From CAZYXO01 sp964651315 (GTDB lineage: Bacteria; Bacillota_I; Bacilli_A; RF39; UBA660), in assembly GCA_964651315.1 (NCBI GenBank), contig CAZYXO010000004.1, positions 1 through 28,746 of the forward strand: DNA of 28,746 nucleotides, in the 5' to 3' direction. Below the pieces are notes generated by a model. That model saw only the letters and a list, made by a program, of their open reading frames with translations, was not told the origin of the DNA and did no database searches. Below, in pieces: positions 16,508 to 23,714 of this stretch. Made by a program: the position numbers and the translations under genes. Numbering within the stretch: the stretch's first letter is position 1; each line of letters opens with the position of its first letter.

Positions 16508-18555
16508 GCAAGGAAGATACGGAAACTTTTATCAATTGAACCCGAACCTAAATAACTACCATAATAAAATATACTGGTTTTTTCCATGCTATATACACCA
16601 CCACGATCGAACCACGCTTGCGAAGATGCAACAAATTCAGATACGCTATCATACCAATTTCCATAATAAATCACATTTTTAATCATTTCTTTTGTGGCGT
16701 CTCCTAAATGGCCTCTTGCAAATGCAATATTACCATACTCCGTAGTTCCATAATCATATAAATCATAATATTCAGGATCAGGCATTAAACTAGCACTTGT
16801 AAATCCACTATTACTTGAATATACTGGTTCATTACTTCCACTTGCTTTCATCACTCCCATTACATGTTCATATGATCCACCAGACATATCATAAACACCA
16901 TATACTGTTTTAGTGGTTGAAGCTTCCAATCCAATTGGTGAATTATAAAGATTTATTGTGTTTCCAGATGATGTACTTCCTAATGATTGAGGACCTAAGC
17001 CAGTATAATTGCTAGAGTGCGAATTTAATTTTACTTCAGTACATATGGAACTTCCTTTAATTCCATTACATGTTCCATATATTGAATGTGATAAATATGC
17101 AACAGCACCCCATTGACTATTCTTTAACATTCCTGATTCTGTACTACTTGATAAATTATGATAATTACTTCCACTTATAGCAATTGCAGTTAAATATTGA
17201 TTATATACATTCATATATCGAAGTGAATATTGAATAGAAGTTGAACTTAAATACGGTTTTACATATACTCCATTTTGTAGTGCTGTTGCACTTGTAGTCG
17301 CTGCAGTATAATTTGTTGTAGTACTTGTTTCAAACTTACCTATCCAAAATCCATTTAATTCTCTTGTCCCCATTGTAAAAGCTGGATGTGTTAGCCATTC
17401 TCCATTTTCATATCCAATTGTTTTTGTTATATCTTTGTTTTCAAATTCAATTAATATTTCTTGTTCATTTGAAGTTTGTGCTCCATCATTATTTACATTC
17501 CATAATTTATATTTATATCTTGGTATATAAACAAAGTATCCCATTATTTCATTTTCTAGTACCTCTGTTCCTAAATTTGCTTTTTGATATTTTTCTAAAC
17601 TAGAAGGCACCACTGTTACTGCATTTGCCCACATTTTTTCTTCATAATCATACCATTTATATATCGATGATAAATTTGTTGCATCTGCTTTTACCCATTT
17701 ATTATCTCGATACATTATTGGTATCATATTACTATCTATATCTACTATTATATTTTCCATACTTTGTTCATTTCCAAAATATACTATACACTTTGTTGGT
17801 TCTGTTACATATGCTACACTTATTGATCTTGTTATTTCATCAAATGTAACTAAAGTGTTTTCTTTATCACATTCTGTTCTTATATATTTGTATTCACTTT
17901 CGCTAGTTGGAAATTCATTTGCACTTGTATAAGTACTAAGCCATGTATCTCCACTTTTATCTTGGAGTTTTACTGCTAGTGTTACATCATTTGGACTTGT
18001 ACTGTTTGCTAAATTTGTTACTATTACTCTTGCAACAAACGATTCTCCCATTATATTATTTCCAGCACTTTCATCTATCCATAAATTTATACCATAACTT
18101 TTAGATTCATTTTGTTCTAAATATCCAGTATCGAATTCATAACTTGTATTTATATTATATATTGTATTTAGATTACTTGATAAGTTTGTTATTCTTAAAC
18201 TATTTAGTTTTCTTATATTTGTTTTATAATTTGCTATTTTAATATATGGTAATAATATAGTTGATGAATTATTTGTAGTATTAACAGTTACTACATATTC
18301 ACTTGTTGTGTTACAAGTATTTGTTATTGTAAATGTATATGGTTTTAGTTTTAATCCTTTACTATCCTTCATCGGATAACTATTTACTAAATTTATTGAA
18401 TTACTATTTTCTGTATATGTTACATCAAAACAAGTAGTATTTAGGGCATTTAAATCACTTTGAGTAATACTCGAATAAAATAAAGCATATGTTAAACCAA
18501 TTGATAACACTATTATTAAACTTATTAATGTAATTAAAATATATTTCTTTTTCAT
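16498..18555 (-). CDS. Surface protein with TasA-like N-terminus and FGE-sulfatase/lectin-like C-terminal domain
   Basis: 685 residues. The N-terminal MKKKYILITLISLIIVLSIG is a signal or anchor helix ending at TYALF, then SITQSDLN, similar to SipW-dependent TasA/camelysin-like proteins. A Ser/Thr/Asn-rich beta-sandwich region (about 28-190) and a linker follow. From about residue 315 (YFVYIPRYKYKLWN, HPAFTMG, GFWIGKFETS, LKNSQWGAVAYLSHSIYG, YDMSGGSYEHVMG, FRIFLA) there is a formylglycine-enzyme/C-type-lectin-like domain of a kind common in large paralogous families of gut Firmicutes. It is probably exported and exposed. The ribosome site is AAAGGAGAG. The promoter spacer contains a G8 tract. 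A second, broken copy of the C-terminus lies at 19013-19203. Confidence 0.8.
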   Translation of the reverse strand: MKKKYILITLISLIIVLSIGLTYALFYSSITQSDLNALNTTCFDVTYTENSNSINLVNSYPMKDSKGLKLKPYTFTITNTCNTTSEYVVTVNTTNNSSTILLPYIKIANYKTNIRKLNSLRITNLSSNLNTIYNINTSYEFDTGYLEQNESKSYGINLWIDESAGNNIMGESFVARVIVTNLANSTSPNDVTLAVKLQDKSGDTWLSTYTSANEFPTSESEYKYIRTECDKENTLVTFDEITRSISVAYVTEPTKCIVYFGNEQSMENIIVDIDSNMIPIMYRDNKWVKADATNLSSIYKWYDYEEKMWANAVTVVPSSLEKYQKANLGTEVLENEIMGYFVYIPRYKYKLWNVNNDGAQTSNEQEILIEFENKDITKTIGYENGEWLTHPAFTMGTRELNGFWIGKFETSTTTNYTAATTSATALQNGVYVKPYLSSTSIQYSLRYMNVYNQYLTAIAISGSNYHNLSSSTESGMLKNSQWGAVAYLSHSIYGTCNGIKGSSICTEVKLNSHSSNYTGLGPQSLGSTSSGNTINLYNSPIGLEASTTKTVYGVYDMSGGSYEHVMGVMKASGSNEPVYSSNSGFTSASLMPDPEYYDLYDYGTTEYGNIAFARGHLGDATKEMIKNVIYYGNWYDSVSEFVASSQAWFDRGGVYSMEKTSIFYYGSYLGSGSIDKSFRIFLAKK

Positions 18556-18599
18556 ATAAAATACTCTCCTTTAATCTATTATTTCTTAATCTTAAGAGT

Positions 18600-18627
18600 A
18601 TTATATAAAAAATACCCCCCCCTACAA
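18600..18627 (-). promoter_or_regulatory. Surface-protein promoter with poly-G spacer
   Basis: Minus strand: -35 TTGTAG (18622-18627), -10 TATAAT (18600-18605), spacer 16 nt of which seven bases are G. Together with the last base of the -35 they make a G8 run. An eight-G run is exceptional in this AT-rich sequence, and such tracts change length by slipped-strand mispairing. The present spacer is one base short of the 17-nt optimum. Confidence 0.7.
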
Positions 18628-18645
18628 GAGAACAAATGTTTGGAA

Positions 18646-18674
18646 TTGATTTTTTTTCTTATTTATTGTATTAT
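18646..18674 (+). promoter_or_regulatory. Promoter of the plus-strand small RNA
   Basis: TTGATT (18646-18651), 17-nt spacer, TATTAT (18669-18674). The predicted transcript start is near 18681. A second -10-like TATAAT lies downstream at 18698-18703 and could give a shorter transcript beginning near 18710. Confidence 0.55.
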
Positions 18675-18680
18675 GTATGT

Positions 18681-18789
18681 GTAAGGAAAATCTTACATAT
18701 AATAAAAAGGATGTGCTTAATTCTGGTAAGTTAAGCAGTTTCCAAAATATATTTTGAAAATGCTCTAACTATTATGTTAGAGCATTTTT
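18681..18789 (+). ncRNA. Predicted structured small RNA, possible antitoxin RNA
   Basis: No convincing ORF (only a seven-codon ATG...TAA after AAAAAGG). The predicted RNA of about 110 nt has successive stem-loops: GTAAG/CTTAC (18681-18696), TGCTTAA/TTAAGCA (18714-18720 with 18731-18737), a self-complementary CAAAATATATTTTG and the terminator hairpin ending about 18789. It converges with a small hydrophobic-peptide gene and shares its terminator. Its first 18 nt are a gapped direct repeat of 18901-18924, which lies in the 5' leader of that opposing gene, so the two RNAs are complementary at both ends. This is the arrangement of RNA II in Fst/par-type toxin-antitoxin loci. The role is inferred. 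Confidence 0.45.
18757..18789. terminator. Bidirectional terminator shared by small RNA and peptide mRNA
   Basis: A 13-bp perfect stem (18757-18769 with 18776-18788) with a 6-nt loop, A-rich on one side and T-rich on the other, giving a U tract to both strands. The peptide stop codon (18789-18791) abuts it. Confidence 0.85.
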
Positions 18790-18869
18790 CATTTAAATAG
18801 TTTTATTAATTCTATTATAAATAAAATAATGATTATGATTCTTAGAAAGTTAATTTCTTTTCTCATCAT
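18789..18869 (-). CDS. 26-residue hydrophobic peptide, possible type I toxin
   Basis: Starts MMRKEINFLR, continues with a run of Ile/Leu/Phe and ends ELIKLFK: one short membrane helix with basic ends, the composition of type I toxins (Fst, TxpA, Ibs classes), though I cannot assign a family. A strong GAGGTGAT ribosome site lies 8 nt before the ATG at 18869; in-frame ATGs at 18866 and 18875 are alternatives. That site can be masked: CCTCATTT (complement of 18903-18910) can form an 8-bp stem with AAGTGAGG (complement of 18878-18885). The stop abuts the shared bidirectional terminator. Convergent with the small RNA at 18681-18789. Confidence 0.45.
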   Translation of the reverse strand: MMRKEINFLRIIIIILFIIELIKLFK

Positions 18870-18877
18870 TATCATCA

Positions 18878-18975
18878 CCTCACTTCCTAAGTTAAAATTA
18901 GTAAATGAGGAAATTGCCTAACATTTATTAAACACATCTATAATTAATATATCATTTAATACTATTAGTTGTCTA
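18878..18975 (-). promoter_or_regulatory. Promoter and folded leader of the small-peptide gene
   Basis: Minus-strand TAGACA (18970-18975), 18-nt spacer, TATATT (18946-18951), predicted start near 18939. The leader of about 70 nt holds a hairpin TGTTTAA/TTAGGCA (with G-U pairs, complement of 18909-18938) and a downstream stem that masks the ribosome site. The first hairpin plus flanks (GATG-stem-RTTTCC) reappears in the same sense in the plus-strand RNA at 18710-18743 with paired-base changes, so it is a repeated RNA motif. Confidence 0.45.
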
Positions 18976-19012
18976 TTTACTTTGCGTAAATTATACAAAG
19001 TGTTTTTTTGGA

Positions 19013-19203
19013 TTATTTTTTTGCAAGGAAGATACGGAAATTACTACCACTAATAGCAGACCCATAGTAACTACTAAAAAGAAATACACCTGCTGAACTA
19101 ATACTGTATGAATATCCGCCACGACCAAACCACGTGAGGAACTATTTGCAAAAATAATGTAGTCATTATACCAACTACCATAATTTAGATAATCTTTTAT
19201 CAT
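19013..19203 (-). pseudogene. Remnant of a second surface-protein C-terminus, frameshifted
   Basis: Reading from MIKDYLNYGSWYNDY, and after a one-base loss near 19135 continuing as WFGRGGYSYSISSAG and ending NFRIFLAKK, this matches the last 62 residues of the 685-residue surface protein (MIKNVIYYGNWYD ... WFDRGG ... SFRIFLAKK). The last 27 bases including the stop are identical to the intact gene, while the stretch before them is strongly diverged. Nothing of the N-terminal part remains: upstream the sequence joins directly to the truncated ORF6N gene near 19200. Confidence 0.8.
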
Positions 19204-19606
19204 AATTATAATTCATTCTGATATATTTTCTCATTAAAACAAACGCATCCATTATTTTTATACTTATTTCTTCTGCAATCTCAGTTCTTAAAATTGTCGC
19301 AAGCATTGCAACTCCTTGTTCAGTAAAAACATATGGTTGATTATATTTTCCACCACGAATTTCCCGTATTATTTTTTTAGTCCCAACTTGGGACCAAAAA
19401 ACACTTGTTTCATCTATTGTTAATTGAAACATAAACCTTTCAGGAAATCTATTTATATGTCTTTTTACTGCTTGATTAATTGTTTTAGTTCCATTTTTAC
19501 ATTGATATAATTTTGCTAAATCACTATCAAGCATTACTTGTTTTCCCCTTATTTCATATATTAAATTTTCAATTTTTTCATTATCCTTAACTACTAATTC
19601 ATTCAT
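19175..19606 (-). pseudogene. Truncated ORF6N-domain gene
   Basis: Starting at the ATG at 19604-19606 (AAAGAGAG upstream), about 136 residues match the ORF6N domain: GKQVMLDSDLAKLYQCKNGTK, INQAVKRHINRFPERFMFQL, QPYVFTEQGVAMLATILRTE and MDAFVLMRKYI. The homology then stops and the frame runs out after about eight unrelated residues, exactly where the surface-protein remnant begins. The C-terminal domain present in the paralogue at 852-1763 is gone. An in-frame ATG at 19667-19669 lies inside the promoter and is not the start. A truncated DNA-binding protein could still be made; it may be a pseudogene or a working fragment. Confidence 0.75.
19373..19401 (-). repeat. Inverted repeat inside the truncated ORF6N gene
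   Basis: 14-bp arms (19373-19386 and 19388-19401) around a single base at 19387, with one G-U pair in the mRNA sense and a perfect inner 7 bp (GTCCCAA/TTGGGAC). The centre is the first base of codon 74, exactly as in the full-length paralogue, but the arms have a different sequence. Confidence 0.9.
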
Positions 19607-19641
19607 AAATATTTCTCTCTTTCTTAAAATATTTTTATCAT

Positions 19642-19669
19642 AACATACATAAAGTGAATATTTTGTCAA
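19642..19669 (-). promoter_or_regulatory. Promoter of the truncated ORF6N gene
   Basis: Minus-strand consensus TTGACA (19664-19669), 16-nt spacer, TATGTT (19642-19647). Nearly identical to the promoter region of the full-length ORF6N gene at 1800-1827. Confidence 0.6.
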
Positions 19670-19681
19670 ATTATGTAGATT

Positions 19682-19715
19682 AAAAAATTCTTAACTTTTT
19701 CGTTAAGAATTTTTT
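19682..19715 (-). terminator. Terminator after proS
   Basis: An 8-bp core stem TTCTTAAC/GTTAAGAA (19702-19709 with 19688-19695), extended by A-T pairs, loop GAAAAA, followed by U. It overlaps the last bases of proS and ends the nusB-to-proS run. Confidence 0.85.
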
Positions 19716-21117
19716 AATATTGTCTACCAAAATAAATTTTATATTTACTTTGTTTTCCACATATTGCACATTTACAAGTATCATTTTCTTCTTTGATTAC
19801 TCTGCTTGATAAACCAATTTCATTTTTAACTTTTAATTCACATTCTAAATCACCACACCATGATGTTAAAATAAATCCATTTTTTTCTTTTGCAATTTGT
19901 TTCATTTCATCAAAACTATTAACTTCATAAATCATACTATCTCTTCTAATTAATGCTTTATTATACATATCGTTTTGAATTGTTTCTAATAAATTTGTTA
20001 CAGTTTTTATTACATTATCAACATTTACTTTTATTTTTTCTAAAGTATCACGTCTTACAATTGTAACTTTATTATTAACTAAATCTTTTGGACCAATTTC
20101 AATACGTATTGGATATCCTTTAACTTCAGCATTCGCAAATTTATATCCTGGACTTTTATCACTATCATCAATTGTTGTTGTAATATTAAGTTCATTTAGT
20201 TTTTTATTAATTTCATTTGTAATATCATCATTATTATTAATTGGAATAATTGCTACTTTTGTAGGTGCTATTTTAGGTGGTAATACAAGTCCATAATTAT
20301 CACTATGAACCATTATTAAAGCACCAATCATTCTTGTTGATACACCCCAACTTGTTTGATATGGATAAATACTTTTATTTTCTTTATCTAAATATTTTAT
20401 ATCAAATACTTTTGTAAAGTTTTGACCAAAATAATGACTTGTACCATTTTGTAGTGAATATCCATCCCACATCATAGCTTCTAAAGAATATGTCGAATCT
20501 GCTCCGGCAAATTTTTCTTTATCAGTTTTTTTACCTGTTATAACTGGAATTGCTAAATATTTTTTTTGAAAATCAGCATAAGTATCTAACATTTTTTTGG
20601 TAAACGCTTGTGCTTCTTCATGAGTTCTATGTAATGTATGGCCTTCTTGCCATAATATTTCTCTACTTCGTAAAAATGGTCTTGTAGTTTTTTCCCATCT
20701 TAAAATAGTACACCATTGATTATATAAAAGTGGTAAATCACGATAACTTTTTACTTTTTTTTTAAAATGATCGCAGAATAATGTTTCACTTGTTGGTCTG
20801 ATGCACATTCTTTCTTCTAATTTATTATCTCCTCCATGAGTTACCCAAGCAACTTCTGGAGCAAAACCTTTAACATGTTCTTTTTCGACATTTAATAAAG
20901 ATTCTGGTATAAGAAGTGGCATTTGAACATTTAATACATTTAATTTTTTAAATTCTTTATCTAAAATATTAGTCATATTTTCCCATATTGCATAACCATA
21001 TGGTCTTATTATCATACTACCTTTTACACTAGAATAATCAATTAAATCAGCAACTTTGACAATTGATGTATACCAATCAGCAAAATTAATTTCTTTATTA
21101 ATTATTTTCTCATTCAC
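19714..21117 (-). CDS. proS: Proline-tRNA ligase, short (ProS type 3, archaeal/eukaryote-like) form
   Basis: About 467 residues, class II synthetase that charges tRNA-Pro. Motif 2 region ERMCIRPTSETLFCDHF, WCTILRWEKTTRPFLRSREILWQEGHTLH, motif 3 region SWGVSTRMIGALIMVHSD, then an anticodon-binding domain and a C-terminal domain with CKCAICG and a terminal Tyr (FGRQY). The bacterial editing insert is absent. The final Cys residues could form the zinc site typical of this subfamily. I choose GTG at 21117 because AGGTGAT lies 6 nt upstream; the in-frame GTG at 21126 would overlap it. The start overlaps the end of xseB by 8 bases, implying coupled translation. Confidence 0.92.
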   Translation of the reverse strand: MNEKIINKEINFADWYTSIVKVADLIDYSSVKGSMIIRPYGYAIWENMTNILDKEFKKLNVLNVQMPLLIPESLLNVEKEHVKGFAPEVAWVTHGGDNKLEERMCIRPTSETLFCDHFKKKVKSYRDLPLLYNQWCTILRWEKTTRPFLRSREILWQEGHTLHRTHEEAQAFTKKMLDTYADFQKKYLAIPVITGKKTDKEKFAGADSTYSLEAMMWDGYSLQNGTSHYFGQNFTKVFDIKYLDKENKSIYPYQTSWGVSTRMIGALIMVHSDNYGLVLPPKIAPTKVAIIPINNNDDITNEINKKLNELNITTTIDDSDKSPGYKFANAEVKGYPIRIEIGPKDLVNNKVTIVRRDTLEKIKVNVDNVIKTVTNLLETIQNDMYNKALIRRDSMIYEVNSFDEMKQIAKEKNGFILTSWCGDLECELKVKNEIGLSSRVIKEENDTCKCAICGKQSKYKIYFGRQY

Positions 21118-21352
21118 TTTTATCACCTAAATCTTTAAATTCAATTAATTCATCTTTTTCATTTAATATTTTATTAACTTTTTCTGTAGCATTTTTAAGT
21201 TTATCACTACAAACTTTAGTTAATTTCATAGCATAAGCATATTTATCAATAGCAACTTCAAGAGGTATTGTTCCTCTTTCTAAATCATTAACGATTGTTT
21301 CTATTTCTTTTAATGCTTCTTCAAATTGAATATTTTTTTCTTCTTCAGTCAT
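21110..21352 (-). CDS. xseB: Exodeoxyribonuclease VII small subunit
   Basis: 80 residues, normal for XseB. The conserved core FEEALKEIETIVNDLERGTIPLEVAIDKYAYAMKL is clear. XseB binds the long C-terminal helices of XseA to form exonuclease VII, which degrades single-stranded DNA in both directions. GGAGGT precedes the ATG at 21352, inside the end of xseA (8-nt overlap). Confidence 0.93.
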   Translation of the reverse strand: MTEEEKNIQFEEALKEIETIVNDLERGTIPLEVAIDKYAYAMKLTKVCSDKLKNATEKVNKILNEKDELIEFKDLGDKSE

Positions 21353-22682
21353 TTTTCTTTACCTCCTTTACACTGGCTTTAATACTTCCTTTAAATAACT
21401 TTACATTTATTATATCATCAATATTAACAAAATCAGTATTATTTATTATATCATCATTAATACTTACTAGTGAATATCCCTTTTCTAATATATTAAGGGG
21501 ATTTACTAATTTAAGTGTGTTAGTTACCATTTTAAATTGATATGAATAATTGTCAAGTATTTTATTAATATTTTTGCTTAAATTCTCTATTAAATTACCT
21601 AATTTTTGTTCTTTTACTTCGTAAATACTCATAGGATTTTTTAAAACAAATGAATTTTCTATATTTTTAAATTGATATGTGCAATTATCAATTATAGCAC
21701 TCATATTTTTATTTAAACTATCTATTAAATTATCTAGTTTTTGTTCTTTTACTTCATAAATACTTAATGGATTTTTGAGTATAAATGAATTTTTTATATT
21801 ACGAAGTTTTATAAAATTATTGTTTACATTATTTTTAATACTTGTTTCTAATCTTTGTTGATAGTTTTTAATTGTATATAAAGTATCTTCTAAACTAGGA
21901 ACTGCAAGTTCGGCTGCTGCTGTTGGCGTAGCTGCTCTTAAATCGGCGACAAAGTCACTTATGGTAAAATCTATTTCATGTCCAACTGCACTTATTATTG
22001 GTGTTTGACATTTATAAATTGTTCTTGCGAGTATCTCATCATTAAATGCCCATAAGTCTTCAATAGATCCTCCACCACGTCCAATAATTATTGTATCTAA
22101 ATTATATGTATCAGCTTTTTTTAAACTTTTAATTATATCAGGTGCTGCACACCCACCTTGTACTAGTGATGGAAATAAAATTACTTCACATATTGGATAC
22201 CTTCTTTTAATCGTTGTAATTATATCTCTGATTGCTGCTCCTGTAGATGCTGTTATTACTCCAACTTTATTCGGATACTTCGGTATTTCTTTTTTATGTT
22301 CTTCATTAAATAAACCTTCATTACTTAATTTAACTTTTAATTTTTCAAATTCAACATATAACTTTCCTACGCCATCAAGTTCCATACTTTCAATATATAT
22401 TTGATAACTACCTGTTGCTGGATATGTACTAATTCTTCCTTTTACAAGCACATTCATTCCATCTTCTGGTGTAAATTTTAAATGAGCAGCACTACTTGAA
22501 AACATAACTGCATTGATTCTACTTGTTTCATCTTTTAAAGTAAAATATAAATGTCCTCTTGTATGATTTTTATAATTTGATATTTCACCACGTAAATAAA
22601 CTTTATTCAAAAATGGATTTTCATTAAATGTTTCTTTAATAATCTCATTTATTTCGATAATAGTTAAATATTTATCTTGCAT
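21345..22682 (-). CDS. xseA: Exodeoxyribonuclease VII large subunit
   Basis: 445 residues: N-terminal OB fold (about 1-100, VYLRGEISNYKNHTRGHLYFTLKD), catalytic domain (VGVITASTGAAIRDI, GRGGGSIEDLWAFNDE, SAVGHEIDFTISDFVADLRAATPTAAAE) and the long helical C-terminus. The helical part contains two nearly identical 45-residue units in tandem (NSFxLKNPxSIYEVKEQKLxNLI), encoded by a 135-bp DNA repeat. The first codons overlap the end of the upstream kinase gene by 11 bases. Confidence 0.95.
   Translation of the reverse strand: MQDKYLTIIEINEIIKETFNENPFLNKVYLRGEISNYKNHTRGHLYFTLKDETSRINAVMFSSSAAHLKFTPEDGMNVLVKGRISTYPATGSYQIYIESMELDGVGKLYVEFEKLKVKLSNEGLFNEEHKKEIPKYPNKVGVITASTGAAIRDIITTIKRRYPICEVILFPSLVQGGCAAPDIIKSLKKADTYNLDTIIIGRGGGSIEDLWAFNDEILARTIYKCQTPIISAVGHEIDFTISDFVADLRAATPTAAAELAVPSLEDTLYTIKNYQQRLETSIKNNVNNNFIKLRNIKNSFILKNPLSIYEVKEQKLDNLIDSLNKNMSAIIDNCTYQFKNIENSFVLKNPMSIYEVKEQKLGNLIENLSKNINKILDNYSYQFKMVTNTLKLVNPLNILEKGYSLVSINDDIINNTDFVNIDDIINVKLFKGSIKASVKEVKKND
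21541..21810 (-). repeat. 135-bp tandem repeat in the xseA helical region
   Basis: Two adjacent 135-bp units (TCTATTAAATTA recurs at 21586 and 21721) encode 45-residue helical segments carrying KNPxSIYEVKEQKL. A third, weaker version follows toward the C-terminus (LVNPLNILEKGYSL). Repeating helical segments are normal in XseA, but this degree of identity implies a recent unit duplication. Confidence 0.8.
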
Positions 22683-23714
22683 AACTTGTTTCCTTATCCA
22701 AAAATATTTCTAATTCAGAACGATAATCTAAAAATTTATTTAAATAATAATTTCGATCAATTGGTAAACCTATTTTTTCTTCCACTTTTTTCATTGCCTC
22801 TAAAAATGTCATCGCATTTATTGTTTTAAACATACTATAAAATCTTTTACAAAATTCACTATCCGATACTTCTAAATACTTTTTTATTTCTGCAAAGATA
22901 TTTGTTTCTTGTACATCACTAACAAATATTCCTTGATAATGCTGACTATGAGCATTAAATGGATTTTCATTATCAAATAATGGTGCTAAAGAAGCAGTTT
23001 CATCATNNNNNNNNNNNNNNNNNNNNNNNNNNNNNNNNNNNNNNNNNNNNNNNNNNNNNNNNNNNNNNNNNNNNNNNNNNNNNNNNNNNNNNNNNNNNNN
23101 NNNNNNGCATTAAATGGATTTTCATTATCAAATAATGGTGCTAAAGAAGCAGTTTCATCATTTTCTTCTAACAAATAATTAAATCCATGTCTATCTACTT
23201 GACCACATATTACATCAAAACAAAATAATTTCGTAATTTGTTTCATTAATTTTTTAACAATAATATCTTTATTTTTATAATTGCGATAACGATATTCTAA
23301 TGCATTCCATATATTTTCTAAATTATTTATCGAATAAAATTCTTCAAATGATAGTTTTTTATCGGGAGTTGCATATCCAATGTATTCATTTAAAACATGA
23401 GTTAATTCTACATAATCAAAATCTACTTTAGATATATCTTTTGATATTATCATAGTTTCTGTATCTTGTTCATCTATTTTACATATATCTTCATTTGTTA
23501 CTTCAAAACCAACTAATTTTGCTAGTTCATTAATTATTAAATTCATAATTGCTTTATCATATGAACGCTTTTTTAAAAAATATTCATCGCTTCCAATAGT
23601 TAAAGTATAGTTATACCTAGTAAATCTTTCTGTATTATATTCCCAATTATATTTACCAATTATTATATGTCCATTTTTACGTGGATACATTTCTTCAATA
23701 TTATTTTCTGGCAT
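22672..23714 (-). CDS. HipA-like kinase paralogue 1 (interrupted by an assembly gap)
   Basis: After removing the artificial gap (see 23007-23106) the frame is continuous and gives 295 residues ending EIFLDKETSYAR. N-terminal YPRKNGHIII, then the ATP-lysine region DEYFLKKRSYDKA, a catalytic loop CGQVDRHGFNYLL and a metal-binding PLFDNENPF. The fold is that of HipA/CtkA and phosphatidylinositol-kinase-like Ser/Thr kinases; the target is unknown. The ATG at 23714 has AGAGGTG 6 nt upstream and overlaps the end of paralogue 2 by 14 bases. The stop overlaps xseA by 11 bases. Third of three tandem copies. Confidence 0.75.
22952..23006. repeat. 55-bp contig-end overlap, left copy
   Basis: Identical to 23107-23161. 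The two copies exactly flank the N run, so this is the same genomic sequence read at the ends of two contigs rather than a biological repeat. Fifty-five bases would match an assembler k-mer length. Confidence 0.93.
23007..23106. other. 100-N scaffold gap of no real length
   Basis: Exactly 100 N, the conventional filler for gaps of unknown size. Since both flanks end in the same 55 bases, the true sequence is obtained by merging them. Deleting 155 bases keeps the kinase frame open (888 nt, 296 codons including stop). Confidence 0.93.
23107..23161. repeat. 55-bp contig-end overlap, right copy
   Basis: Identical to 22952-23006; see the gap entry. Confidence 0.93.

Noticed and set aside
18738..18762. 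A/T palindrome CAAAATATATTTTG as a protein operator
   Set aside because: Short, purely A/T in the core and inside the small RNA, where it is more simply a stem segment; in this base composition such palindromes are expected by chance.
18828..18920. Plus-strand 30-codon frame (MIMILRKLISF...) antisense to the small peptide
   Set aside because: No ribosome site, whereas the minus-strand peptide has a strong one, a promoter and an abutting terminator.
16498..19203. Complete diversity-generating retroelement
   Set aside because: No reverse transcriptase or template repeat is in the window and the differences between copies are not adenine-specific; kept only as a question.
21541..21810. CRISPR-like array
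   Set aside because: Only two in-frame 135-bp units within xseA, no spacers; no CRISPR array was seen anywhere in the window.
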